A stretch of 64,000 bases of DNA from Diphasiastrum complanatum (taxonomy: Eukaryota; Streptophyta; Lycopodiopsida; Lycopodiales; Lycopodiaceae): positions 38,695,800-38,759,799 of the forward strand of contig CM055092.1 of the NCBI GenBank assembly GCA_029204225.1. The letters run 5' to 3'. This document shows positions 23,126 to 33,756 of this stretch, piece by piece. Every line of letters starts with the position of its first letter. Within the stretch, counting starts at the first letter, position 1. The notes beneath the pieces are model-generated. The model ran no database searches and was not told where the DNA came from. It worked only from the letters and a program-made list of their open reading frames with translations. A program made the position numbers and the translations under genes.

Positions 23126-24113
23126 TGGTATATGTCGTACTATACCAATAAGATAAATATAGATTTTGTAGTAAATAATGTCGAACCCACAGAGGACATC
23201 GTTAGAAAGTTATGTATTTGGTACAATTTATGATTTATTTTGAGTGGTGTGGCTTTGGGCGTTATTCTGGTTGTCAACAAACATTAGAAAGTAATCAATA
23301 TTACTTGTGTTGGGGTGTGTAGTGTTAATAATTCCAGAACATCAGTCTTGCCTCTATCAAATCGAATGAAATGCGTTCTATAAGTGAGATGTTATCAGAA
23401 GTACTACACTCCTGTTGATTAAGATGTCAACAGAGTGTCGAAAAATGTTTGATGTATTCGTGGTTGTGCAGACAATTAATTAATCGCGTTCGCGAACTGT
23501 TCATCTCTACACAGAAGTCCTCAACAACTTAAGTCCAAGGTTATGGTTAAAGAGCACGAATAGTTTTAGAGCATGTTACAAACTTATGTCAGCTACAAGC
23601 AAGAACGCAGATCAAATACTCAATTCTTCAGACAAGGACTGTCATCTCAAATGTATACATACAGTTTTATTCAACGATCGTGCTAGATTGTACCAAATGT
23701 AGACGTTATTCGAGTGCTAAAAAGAAAGTATTCACGACAGATGAATAAGATGATTTCAAGACAGTTCCTTAGAGCATATTTATGGATACACAACAAACGA
23801 CTGTAATGCGCTAGAGAGTCTATTTGATTAGAGAGTAATTCATGTAAGGCATTAGAGATTGCTAGTAGATTCAGTATCACTCACACTCAACAGTGCGAAG
23901 AACAGAGATAAGGGAGAATAACTCTCAACACTCTATTCACTTCTTCAACCTCTTACAAATACATAAACTCTTCTCTCTCGATGGTCGACACTGAAGCGTG
24001 TGATTAATGTATGTTCTACAGGACGAAAAAACACACCTCTAAAACAACAGGTGCGTCGCTCCCGCGAAAAGGTCTAGTAAACAATTAGGTTGAATGTATG
24101 TTCAATTATACCA
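23126..24113 (-). repeat. Probable gypsy 5' LTR (minus strand, ~988 bp)
   Basis: Beginning 5 bases after the primer site, the stretch opens TGGTATA and closes TATACCA, a 7-bp inverted terminal match with TG...CA ends. No second copy is in the window, so the right boundary depends on the terminal match alone. No coding sequence inside. Confidence 0.5.
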
Positions 24114-24359
24114 TAAGAGGTATATTTAACTAAGAGTTAAAATTACTCTAGTTTAACATGTCAATTTATATTTAGTCATTTCGCGTAAATGACCTAGTAA
24201 AGGCTATCCAAGGCAGTGTTTTCTCTTTTAAAGGTCTTGCCCTTAAATACAAGGCAAGTATTTAGGAGATATATCATTCAAAAAATGACTTAGGCCTCTT
24301 CATGATTTATATCTATCTAGCTCATATCTTCATTTTCAAGTATATCATGCCATATTTAG

Positions 24360-26138
24360 GATGATATTCAATATTTAACAATTTCATGGCATCACACTCA
24401 TCATAAGTGAGCCTTCTTGGCTCTAATCTTTCTGTTGTGGATCTTCTTGGTGTAGATGCTTGAAGTTGCTCCTCCTCAAGCATCGGCCTCACCACTTCTT
24501 AACAACATCAAGATTGATGATTGTAGATCCTACATGAGACTCCTTGATATTTGTTTCATCCAAGTTAAAATTTTGACCTTCATGAAAGATCACATCTCTA
24601 CTTACAACATTCTTGTCAATAGAGGGAAGATATACTTTATATGATTTCTTAGAAGATGCATATCCAACAAAAATTCCTCTAACAACACTAGGATCATCCT
24701 TCTTCCTAGTCTCTAAATGTACATGCACATAACATAAACAGCCAAAGATCCTAAGATGATCTACGTTAGGCTTTTTTTTATAAAACATCTCAAATGTTGT
24801 TCTTTCTTCTATTGCAAGATTAGAAAGTCTATTACAAAGATAATTTGCACATGTAACTGCTTCTCCCCAAAATTCTTTAGGTAGAGATGCTTCTAGCCTA
24901 ATGGCTTTTGCACATTCACACAAAGTTCTATTTTTTCTCTCAGCAACTCCATTCTGCTGAGGAGTATAAGAACAATAAAATTCTCTTTGTATTCCCTCTT
25001 TCTCACAAAAGTATTTAAACTTGTTAGAGATATATTCACCTCCACTATCACTTCTCAAAGCTTTCAACTTGAAAGTAAACTACTTTTCCACATAAGCTTT
25101 GAAAGTAAGGAAAACATCATAAACCATGGTTTTAGAAGATAGCATATAGATCCAAGAATATCTTGTATAATCATCTACAAAAGAAACAAAGCAATTTGCC
25201 CCTCTGCTTTTGGTTGAGGAGAAATGAACATCAGAGTGCACGAGTTCAAATGGATGTTGTGTTTTGATGCTTGATCTTGGAAAAGGTCTTCTATGTGATT
25301 TTGCCAGAACACAAGCTTCACAAGGTTGAAGCTCCTTTTGACAGTGTCTTTGGTAGTTCAACAATTTTTCCTTCCTTGACCATAGATTGCATGGCTTTGA
25401 AATTGGGATGTCCCAATCTCTTATGCCACAGATCCTCCTAATGAACCTTAGTCTCATAAGCAATATCTGAAATGTTAGCACTCTCCCTAGAATCTAGTTT
25501 GTACAACTTTCCAATTCTAGATCCTCTAGCAATAACTTCATTTTCTCTTGAGATTATGCATTTGTCAACATTAAAATTGACTTTTAATCCACTATCAAAC
25601 AATTGTCCTACACTAATGAGATTCTTGGTTAGTCTAGGTACATAAAGTACATCATGCAAACAAAAAGATTTTGATGATGATGCATGCAGTGGAATACTAC
25701 CAATTCCTTCAATTCTACACTCTACATCATTAGCAGTATAGATTGATCTTTTTGCACCTAGATATGACATGAGACTTGTGAAAGAGTTTTTAGAACTAGA
25801 CATATGGGAGCTAGCCCCACTATCTATCCACCAGATTTCTTCATTCTTGAAAGGAAAAGATGAAAAACTAGACATCATTAAAGAATCCTCTCTATCACTC
25901 TCAACACCCTCACACTCTTCCTCATTAGTAAGATTAGCTTGCTTGGATTGGTTCTTCTTCTTGAAACAGTTTGATGCATAGTGACCTTTCTTGCCACAAA
26001 AGAAACATTTGCTTCTTGCCACTAGATGCAACTTGTGAGGTTTGATCCTCATTGCTTCTTTGGCTTTGTCCTTCTTGAAGTGTTGTTGACCTTTGCCCTT
26101 GCCTCTTGACTTGTCCTTGGTGAAGATTGCTTTGTCAT
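24360..26138 (-). pseudogene. Copia gag-protease-integrase fragment (minus strand)
   Basis: Minus-strand frames run in the order gag tail, protease and pre-integrase (26052-25438), start of integrase (25481-25080) and integrase core (25067-24489). Visible motifs are a CCHC knuckle (CFFCGKKGHYASNC), WWIDSGASSHM, CEACVLAKSHRRPF, FVDDYTRYSWIYML, LRSDSGGEY and PQQNGVAERKNRTL, so the DDE residues are present. The frames are offset near 25.45 kb and 25.07 kb. Sequence fades after a TRKKDD-type block, with no RT or RNase H. On the right it is cut at about 26138 against a piece of another copia's LTR. Confidence 0.85.
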
Positions 26139-26205
26139 CTCAAATTGTACAAATCATCATGCATGTGTCCAATTCACTTTGTGCATGCCTTGCATGTTAA
26201 TATGG
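26139..26205 (-). repeat. Copia LTR fragment, left half of an interrupted LTR
   Basis: Matches 48190-48255 within the intact LTR at 47694-48489. The remainder of this LTR resumes at 33249, so the 7-kb insert between them landed inside it. The left side of the LTR is missing where the neighbouring copia fragment adjoins. Confidence 0.8.
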
Positions 26206-26639
26206 AAACACGATGACATTTGTTTTTGGACTTTGACCTGAAAAAGAGTAATCTTTTTTGGTGTTTTTTAATGGTCCTAGTTCTAGGCCAAAATCATGGA
26301 CTTTTTTAATAAATCTCTAAATTTTGTTTTTAAAAAAAGCCAAAAAATGCATATTTTAAATAAAGAACTACAAGTTTTTTGTTCCAAACTTCATAAAACC
26401 ATCATAATTACAAAAGAAATAATAATTCAAGAGAACAAATGATTTTTGAAACTCAAAATCCAATTGAAATACAAAATAGCTTAAATTATTAAGTTTTTTT
26501 GTACATTTTCTAAGGAATTTTCACTAATGCCTCTCAATTTAGAACTAGATATATTCTCAACACTCGTTTTCAGCTGATGAAGTGGAAGACCCGTCTTCTT
26601 CATCAGAGTCAACTGGCATGTCTTCCTCAGAATCCACGT
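26206..26639. other. Left arm of the TIR element, non-coding
   Basis: AT-rich DNA between the left terminal repeat and the 3' end of the minus-strand gene. I see no gene, palindrome copy or further repeat. Confidence 0.5.
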
Positions 26640-28816
26640 CTAATGTTGACAAAAAACCTTGTAAATCAGCTTTTCTCTGTTGATGACGAGTGGAGGATGA
26701 TGGTTTTTCAAGTAATACAAGTCGTTCTTTCGTAGATGATTGGTCATTGTTAATTCAAAATTAAATGCCAAAATATCTACATCCTGTAGATTCAAATCGT
26801 CGACTCTTGGTTGATTTTTTGGCAATCTCTTTCTCTTGCCCTTTGGATCTACTTGCAACATTTCGAGTTTGTACCTTCGCAAAAAAGCATTTGTTGAAGT
26901 GGTGCGCAACCAATGGACACGTAGTACTTTTGTTTGATTGCTATTTTAAATAAAACCAAGTACTTTGGCAATCCAAAATGGATGTCCTTCATTGTTTTCT
27001 GAAGCTAGAAGTGCAACAAGGCTTCCAATTTGGATTTCATTCAAATCACCGCACCATTTCATTTTTGTAGCTTTTACACTTTGCCTATTCTTCCTTGAGC
27101 CCACATTAATTTCACGTTCCTTATCTTGCACAAGTTGCATAAAATCATTATCTCGAGGAAGATCTGAAGGTTCGAAAGTCGTAGTTGATGTTCCTAATTT
27201 ATGAGGCCAATGAAATTTGTCAGTTGTTGATGTATATTCAAGCATTAGAGGAGTTTTGATTTCCAAAAAGACCCTTTAAGAATTCGTACAAGATGTTTTT
27301 TTTATTATTAAAATATTATAACACTAATACTTTTGACTTGCCATAACTTTTTAATTGTAGCTCAGAAGTATATCATCTAGACATTCATTGGAAAGCCCTT
27401 GTTGAGCGCTTTTCAATGCACCAAACTCCGCTAAATTCGGACTTAAACCACTAAAAAGTTATGCCATTTTTAGTATGGAATGAAAAAGTTACGTTACGTA
27501 GAATTCAAATTTGAGTGTTTTGATTGGTTCATGTGTAAGAAACATTTGAGAAAAAATATAAAAAGAATCTTTACAAAGGGTCTTTTTTGAATTTAGAACT
27601 CCTCTAATGATTGAGCAAACTGATTTTTTGTTCCTTGAAAAAGTCCATCCACCAATGTTGATCAAACTCATCAAAAAAATGATAAGCTGCTTGAATACTT
27701 GATTCCAAAAAAATTAACGAGGCAAATGGATCAATTTGATGATGTTCTTTTTGCACCTTTTGTTCTTCTAGCAAGGACTTCAAGGGAGACAACACAACAA
27801 TCTTGATTTGAGTCGATGGAATGTTAAGCGAAAATCGAACTCCTTCAAGAGGTAGCCACGAAACTGAATTTGAAAATAGTTTGCTCCATAATAATATTTA
27901 TGTCTGATTCGTTACATTTGATTTTAAACTGGTGCTGAAAGCTAATATTATTAATATTAGCTACGCATCGCTCTGTTTCATTAAACCACTGTTGTACACA
28001 AATAGTGATTTCTCTTATCCCTACTTCATAAAAAGAAGTTTGATCTTAATTCTTCAATTTCTCTGATACTCAGCTTTTGCAAACAACAGGATGAGCAGCA
28101 AATAATATTCCATACCTTTTGAATCTCAGATTTTGTAATCAATTGTTTTTGACAATTCATTAAATCAAGTGAGGATCTCAAGTCTCTCTTGTATTTTTCT
28201 TTTTGTTTGGAGTTTGATCTATAAATTGAACCTATGACACTAGTAGGTGCTTGAACTGGTTGAGAAGGTGTTGGAATTTCATGACTGGGAATTCTGGCTC
28301 TAAGCCCAGGATGTTCTGGACCCTCAGAAGGCTCTAAATTTTCAACGAATATAACCCTTTTAGATTTAACATGATGAACATCACTTTGAGAAGGTCTCCT
28401 ACGAACATGAGAAAAGCTTGAACGTCGCGGATCAACAGACTTACGTGGATCTGTTGATTTACTAGAATCAGTAACTGAGTGAATTGAAGTTTTTGACTCA
28501 TCACTCAATGATTCAACTTGTTCAAAAGAACAATATTCTGGTTGTGCCGAGCCTGTATCTGAAGAGGGGGACGAGGTCGAATGATTTGATACAACTTGAG
28601 TTATAGACGTCATTTCTTGAAAAGTACTTGCTTGAGGAATAACAGATGATGAACGGTAAATGATGACGATGCCACATCATTTACCAAAATATATTCAAAT
28701 TCAGGAGTGGCTTTATAAAAAAAGCTTTCATTGGGAATGTCAGATGAAGATGTTGCACTTGTTGTAACATATTGAGTTACAACTACTGGAATAGAAGAGG
28801 TAGAACTACTTGACAT
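26640..28816 (-). pseudogene. Unrecognised Cys-rich gene of the TIR element, interrupted
   Basis: Minus-strand frames follow each other from an ATG at 28816 to a stop at 26640. The start is Ser/Thr-rich. A frame change near 28.66 kb leads to a Ser/Pro/Arg-rich region with a basic RRRPSQSDVHHVKSKR stretch, then a Cys cluster (ICCSSCCLQKL, about 28.1 kb). A frame at 27795-27604 has many aromatic residues. After the small TIR insert, 27266-26946 contains GSLVALLASE and GHPFWIAKVLGF, and 26909-26640 has DLNLQDVDILAFNFEL. Such Cys-cluster and PFWIAKV blocks recall transposon-like proteins I have seen in plants and animals, but I cannot name the family or locate catalytic residues. Splicing may join some pieces. 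Stops, a frame change and the insert make function unlikely in this copy. Confidence 0.4.
27243..27609. mobile_element. Small TIR element (MITE-like, 367 bp) inside the Cys-rich gene
   Basis: Arms 27243-27278 and 27574-27609 are inverted copies of each other: CATTAGAGGAGTT at the tip, then AAAAAGACCCTTT. The interior is non-coding and includes a 150-bp module (27320-27480) also found twice at 62.69-63.01 kb. The frames of the surrounding minus-strand gene stop at its edges. I see no clear target duplication. Confidence 0.7.
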
Positions 28817-29070
28817 CGTAACCTCAAGAAAAAATTAACTACGTACTTATGCTAAGCATAGAACCGTTTAAATAGTTAACACCACACTAAATGTGTTCCT
28901 CAAACATAACTGCAACCTATGCTGGTCATAGAACAAATAAAAACCTATGCGAATCTCAATAGACACACACAGAAAAACCAACTAAATGCAAATGAGCAAC
29001 AAGCCTCAAAAGTAACTGGTTAATAAAAATTTTCGACAGCTACCATGTCTTAAATACTATTTGGCAACAT

Positions 29071-29101
29071 TTTTAGGGTTAGGGTTAGGGTTAGGGTTAG
29101 G
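29071..29101 (+). repeat. Short telomere-like run (TTAGGG)n
   Basis: About four TTAGGG units, the first preceded by extra T. Most plants use TTTAGGG, so this six-base form is unlikely to be a relic of the host's own telomere. It is too short for a chromosome end. Confidence 0.8.
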
Positions 29102-29212
29102 TTTGGACTGTCCGGGCTAATACTCGAGGTCGGCGCGGGGTGGGGTGAGGTGAGTCGCGACAACTTGGTCCGGAAGTAAGTTGGAGGACTGGCGTGAGAC
29201 GGGGGTCTCGAA
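29102..29212. other. CpG-containing GC-rich island in AT-rich DNA
   Basis: A roughly 110-bp segment with many CG dinucleotides (for example GGTCGGCGCGGGG) stands out sharply from DNA on either side, between the two divergent genes. It could be a promoter core or a captured fragment. I do not recognise an RNA gene in it. Confidence 0.45.
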
Positions 29213-29219
29213 ATTTTTT

Positions 29220-29429
29220 TTATTTAAGGACCATAGTCCAAGCATAACTCCTCATTTGCGAATTCAGAAGCCCACATGCTGCCAGAGCAATCGCTATGAC
29301 CAAGTCACGACTTTCTATAAGATTTCGCATACGTTCATTTTCTACCTTTGCTCTATGCTTAGCATGCGTAATAAATTCTTGCGTTAGAAAATATTCATAT
29401 TTTAATTTGTATTCATCTTCTTGCAACAT
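29220..29429 (-). other. Small minus-strand ORF in the intergenic region of the TIR element
   Basis: A 69-codon frame beginning MLQEDEYKLKYEYFL, with alternating charged and hydrophobic residues suggestive of helix, then an Ala/Leu-rich stretch. It lies upstream of the minus-strand gene and could be its first exon or chance. It matches nothing I know. Confidence 0.25.
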
Positions 29430-30151
29430 GGGTAGCCTATGCTCAGCATAGGTGCCTACACCAGTCCTCTCCTTTAACCTATGTTGAGCATAGATTGTGC
29501 TTGGGTCCTTAGTAATATCCTATGCTCCACATAGGACTCCGGCTTAGCATATCCTATGCTCAGCATAGGATTCCTCTTTCAACCTATGCTTAGCATAGGT
29601 TAGCAAGCAAATAGCGAAGACATCCTATTCTCAACATAGATTGGACAAGATCGTGCGAGTAACGACCTATGCTGAGCATAGGATGTCTTCACAATTTGCT
29701 TGCTAACCTATGATGAGCATAGGTTAGAATAGGACCAGAGATGAAAGCTATGTTTAACATAGGTCAAAAGGAGGTTAGAATTGAAGAATCTCGTCTCCAA
29801 CCTATGCTAACCATAAGTTGTTAGTAAGGACTCGACCACAATATGCTTAGCATAGGTCGCTACTTGTATTTTCTTGTTTTACAATGCTTTGTCTTAGAAA
29901 AGTGATCCTTTTGAGATGTTTAAGAAAATATGTTGAATCTGTAGTTTTGTTTTTTAATTTTTTTTCACAAAAATGGCTTGTTTTATTAAAGTTTTCAGCA
30001 TTTTCATTAAGATAGCGTTTTAAATTTTTCTAAAAAGTCTTTTTTTTTTGCAGATTTTCAATTGTCTTTGATAATTTTCAAAATGTAGAAGATTTCTTTT
30101 AAAATTTCGGAAAAACCTCAAGATATTTCGTTAAAAGATAAAAAAAAATTC

Positions 30152-32241
30152 ATGTACTATTTTACCAAAGGGGTCAACAACACAAAGCTTTCGGAGCTTT
30201 TTATTTATTTAGCTGAGAAGCTTGGCAGAGGAGACTCGCAATTCGAAGTTCAAGGAAGATTGCTTGCTGATCAACCATATGACGATCAAGAAGAAGGTTT
30301 TGTAAATATACTTGTAAAGGAGACGGATAAGTCTCGTTTTATTTTCATTCTGAACGAGACTATGATAAAGATCCGACTTTGTCAAGATGAGGCCATCAAA
30401 GCCTATTTTGATAAAGCTCTAGTTACTTTGGTGAGTAATTATAAAATATATTTTTAATCATGTTTGTTTTATGCTTAGCATAGTTGTTATTAGATATAAA
30501 ATTATTTAAATTATTAGATTTAAACTTTTGGTCATTATATTTTAAACTTGATTTTTGTTTCTGTTCAGAGCATGAAGCAATGCTTAAAAATGGTTTTAGC
30601 TGCTATTGTTGAGAGAAAAAATCTGGTCTATTCATTATGGAGTTCAAAAGGTGTATCTATTGGACCTCGCAAGTCCGCTTCTACCATTGCTCAGGCCACA
30701 AAGCCGACCTCTGAAAATGTTGAGGATGAAACCGTAGCCGTCCCTCATCCCAAAAAAAAAAGATCTCATAATATTTCTGAGACTTCGCCCACTAGATTTA
30801 AGTCACGCTCGAAGACCATGGCTACACATCGCCATAAGTCCATCCCTTCTGCTGAAAGCAAAAAAGCCGCCACCGAACCATCTTTGTCGCTACCTGGTGC
30901 ATCCATCCGTCCATTACAAGATAGTTCCGAACTTGCCAAATTAAGAGAGGATATCCATAAAACAAAAAATATAAAAGAAACAACTTTAATTTTAGACATA
31001 AATCAGTGTGATAGGCCACCTGTAGACCCAATAACAGGAGACAGGTCAATGGAAGTTAGAGAGCCTAATGAAACACATGTACATAATTTAAAAATAAAAT
31101 TTAAAGATCATTTATACATAGGCCATTGTTACTCCCTTTGTTGTTTTGGTTGATCCCAACGAATACAACGATGTTGCGAATTTTGATTTTTCTTTATTAG
31201 ATTCATATCATTTTTTTGTTCTTGGGGGGATACACAATTTACAATCTCGAAAACAATTATCTCAAGAATATCCCCATATCCCAAGCTTTCGAACTGTGAG
31301 TGCCATTGCATTTGTTGGCCTGACAGTGGAAGAAGCAAAATTATTGGCTTGGGACCACAATATTGATCAAGACTACCAGATGAAGATGACTGTGATACAA
31401 AGAATTTGTTTTTTTTCACAAAGAATACATGAGAGTCTCCAAAGCAGGAGATGTGAATCAACTTGAGCTGAGACAGGCCTGTCTTTTGATTCAAAAAATC
31501 CTATGCAGAGCCTTACTAAATACGATAACTTTTTTCAGCTTGTTTTTCACAATGGCCAAGTAATTTGTTTGGCTATGCTCATCATGAAATGCTCTGGTCA
31601 TAATATATGTTATAGTCTTTTTAAATTGTTTTTATCAGACTAAAATTTTGAACTCAATTTTAATATTGATTAAATTCTTTATCAATTAATTTTTTTTTTA
31701 ATTTCGGGTGTGGGCCCTTGTTGATAAATTTTTTGATAAGTGGAAAGCTTTTCAAATAAAAGGCCAACCTGCTCAGGGTGCCTCAAAGTCCAAAAAAAAA
31801 GTTGTGAGCACTCAAATTCTGAAGCCAATCCCTATTGAAATGGAAATATCAGAGTGGAAGAATGTGCAAGGGATTAGCTTTTCAGAGCTAATAATAGGTG
31901 TTATTTCAAGAGTTGTCGATGGTCAACTTTCCCTGGCAGAAATGAGAAAAGAATTTCAGAGGTAATAATCATAATTTCAATATTTATTTTCATGTTACCT
32001 TTTTAAAAAAAATGATTTTCATAATTTGGTTGGATTTTTAACAATTATATTTTTTAAATGCAGGCACAAACTATTTATGAAAGTTCAAGAAGCCCTTGTG
32101 ACAGAGTTAAACTGTCAAGATTTCGATAAGTGCCAGAGGCTTTATCCTCTGAGCAGTCGAAATCAAGTCCTGAGTCCATTTTTTATTTTGTTTAGAGACA
32201 TGGTATTTATTTCACCCATGCTTAGCATAGGTGCTTATTAA
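30152..32241 (+). pseudogene. ParB/sulfiredoxin-like protein gene of the TIR element, spliced, with frameshifts
   Basis: Frame-keeping exons: 30152-30430, from 30569, an exon ending at 31961 (GT donor) and 32064-32241. The domain order is a charged N-terminal region (about 93 codons), a Lys/Ser-rich basic linker with PKKKRSH (a candidate nuclear signal), then a ParB-like segment. That segment has REPNETHVHNL, TPFVVLVDP, YHFFVLGGIHNLQSRKQL and FVGLTVEEAKLLAWDHN, laid out like ParB's RxxxxHVxxL, strand, G-x-H/R helix and LSxEEAxxLAxxxN. A C-terminal region has WKNVQGISFSELI. Frame changes near 31120 and at a T8 run near 31412, and a missing AG before about 31706, imply decay or sequencing error. 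ParB-family proteins bind DNA palindromes or act as nucleases or CTPases. Here DNA binding is an inference. The ParB assignment is by eye. Confidence 0.5.
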
Positions 32242-32369
32242 TTATTTCTTTTCTATATTCTATGTCTCCTATGCTAAACATAGCTTTTTCTTTATTTAAT
32301 TTTTTTTTGGATAAGTTAAGTCTCCTATTCTATTTTATATTTTTTGTGTCCCATGCTAAGCATAGTTTT

Positions 32370-33236
32370 TTTTTTTCAGTCTCCCGAAGACAAAAAAAAC
32401 AAAATCCTTCCAGACCAATTCAAGAGAATAAAAAAAAAAATTTATTTCAAAAAATAATTGTGTTTATATTTTTTGATGTATTGTGTTTTGAATTTTTTTT
32501 ATTGATTTAATATTTTTAAATTTATTTTTTAAGGATTTAAATTTAAAGTTTTAAATATTTAAAAAAATTTAACATTGATAATTATCACCAAAAATTAAAA
32601 TTGTAATGATTTGTCAAGTTTACAATATTTTAATTTTAGATGTGTTTTTGTAATATTTTTTGTAAAAAAAATATTGTTAAAAACTATAAAAAATGATAAA
32701 AAAATTATATTTTTTTCAAGGTAATTTAAATATTATCACAAGTAGTTTAATCTCGATTATTGTAAAGTAATTTTATTTGCGTTTATTTAATGTTTAAATA
32801 TTTAATAAACTTACGTGAGTATAAGTAAAGATTTTCAAAATTTTAAAATTTTAAAAAATATTGATTCAAATTTTTAACATAATTTTAAAAATATTTTTTT
32901 TGATACAAGAATGGTAATTTAGAAAACTTTTAAAATTCCAAAAAAAAACTATAACTTTTGTTTTTAGTAAGCAAAAAATATTTTTTAGGTATTTTGTGGT
33001 TGTGTATCTAATGATTTTATTTTAAATAGTATTATTATTTAATATAAGCTAATTTTAAGTTATTTATAAAAAATCTATTGACCAAATTTTTGTAGCTTAA
33101 ATTATTTTCTTGCAAAATACAATATTTTTTTACCATTACAATATATTTATTTGAAGCATTTTGAATTTGGATACTTTTTAAAAAAATTTAATAAATCTAA
33201 AAAAAATAGGTCTTCAAGTCATTTCTCTTTTTTTTG
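32370..33236. other. AT-rich right arm of the TIR element
   Basis: About 870 bp of very AT-rich DNA with runs of A and T, following the last palindrome copies at 32.22-32.37 kb. No gene or repeat unit is visible apart from homopolymers. Confidence 0.6.
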
Positions 33237-33248
33237 GTCATCATGTTT

Positions 33249-33485
33249 AGATCACTTACAACCATTGCATGTGATATGCCACGAGTTTCTACAAGCATAT
33301 TATTGACATTTCTAAGTCTACATTCTATATGCAAGTTGTATACTACCAACTAGACTTGAAGAACCCATGTAGCTCGAGTTTCTTCTAGGCCAAATTTGGC
33401 ATTTACAATGTGAAACAACAAACTCACATAGAAAAAACTTTGTGACAAGCCTAAAGTTAAGATAGATGGCTTTTTATTTTCAACA
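33249..33485 (-). repeat. Copia 3' LTR, right half of the interrupted LTR
   Basis: Matches 48255-48489, the outer part of the 5' LTR of the same minus-strand element. It ends at the TG...CA boundary (TTTCAACA on plus). A purine-rich tract on the minus strand (TTTTTAGGAG) lies just beyond, which is correct for a 3' LTR. The LTR's other part is at 26139-26205. Confidence 0.8.
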
Positions 33486-33489
33486 CTCC

Positions 33490-33756
33490 TAAAAATAATC
33501 TATGTTGACTTGAACATGGATCTTGGTATCATTCCAAAATTGGCAATGAGCTCCTCTCTCATGAAGTGATGTGCAACCTCGATGTGTTTGCTCCTTGCAT
33601 GAAATATTGGATTGTTGGCAAGGGCTTGTGCTGAAATATTGTCACACATGATCATAGGTAGATTATCTTTAGCTCCACTAGCAACCTCTTGATCCAAAGC
33701 ACTTCTTTTGTTGTAGTAGTAAGTGCCTTATATTTAGCTTCACAAGATGAGAGTGA
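33490..33756 (-). pseudogene. RNase H C-terminal part of the antisense copia
   Basis: The minus strand reads SSCEAKYKALTTTTKEVLWIKRLL and, after a break, CDNISAQALANNPIFHARSKHIEVAHHFMREEL (split over two frames), which is the conserved end of copia RNase H. It is cut off at the AGTGA target site and continues at 36960. Confidence 0.85.

Larger units (their letters stand above)
28846..29856. repeat. Array of palindromes, consensus CCTATGCTNAGCATAGG
   Basis: Perfect or extended palindromes with a single central base lie at 28848-28860 (core), 29436-29452, 29553-29569, 29583-29599 (extended to 21 bp), 29666-29682 and 29842-29854 (core). Near-perfect ones are at 28915-28931, 29478-29494, 29519-29535, 29624-29640, 29707-29723 and 29801-29817. 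One variant at 29748-29762, CTATGTTTAACATAG, has changed both arms and stays perfectly palindromic. The densest part is 29436-29856, eleven sites in 420 bp, with irregular 15-80 bp spacing and all four central bases. More copies occur at 30470-30482 (intron), 31572 (degenerate), 32217-32232, 32268-32284 and 32351-32365. The region between two divergent genes is where a regulator or transposase would bind. Confidence 0.85.
26206..33248. mobile_element. Unclassified 7.04-kb TIR element with a ParB-like gene and palindrome array
   Basis: The boundaries are set by comparison with the uninterrupted LTR at 48.19-48.49 kb. At the left edge stands AAACACGATGAC (26206-26217) and at the right edge GTCATCATGTTT (33237-33248), an inverted match of 11 in 12 bases exactly at the breakpoints. 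Any target duplication is at most 2-3 bp (TGG versus TAG) and unclear. The interior has a minus-strand gene remnant (26640-28816), a non-coding centre with palindromes, a TTAGGG run and GC-rich DNA (28.84-30.15 kb), a plus-strand spliced ParB-like gene (30152-32241) and an AT-rich right arm. No LTR, RT or Helitron signature is present. A cut-and-paste DNA transposon is the likeliest class, but I cannot name a superfamily. Frameshifts suggest this copy is decaying. Confidence 0.65.

Noticed and set aside
27266-27604. Intron of the Cys-rich gene
   Set aside because: The interval is bounded by a long inverted repeat and shares a module with another TIR element, so it is an insertion.
29071-29101. 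Chromosome end or true telomere
   Set aside because: Only about four units, six-base type, with unrelated DNA on both sides.
28846-29856. CRISPR-like array
   Set aside because: The repeats are palindromes with irregular spacing and imperfect copies in a plant nuclear context, without cas genes.
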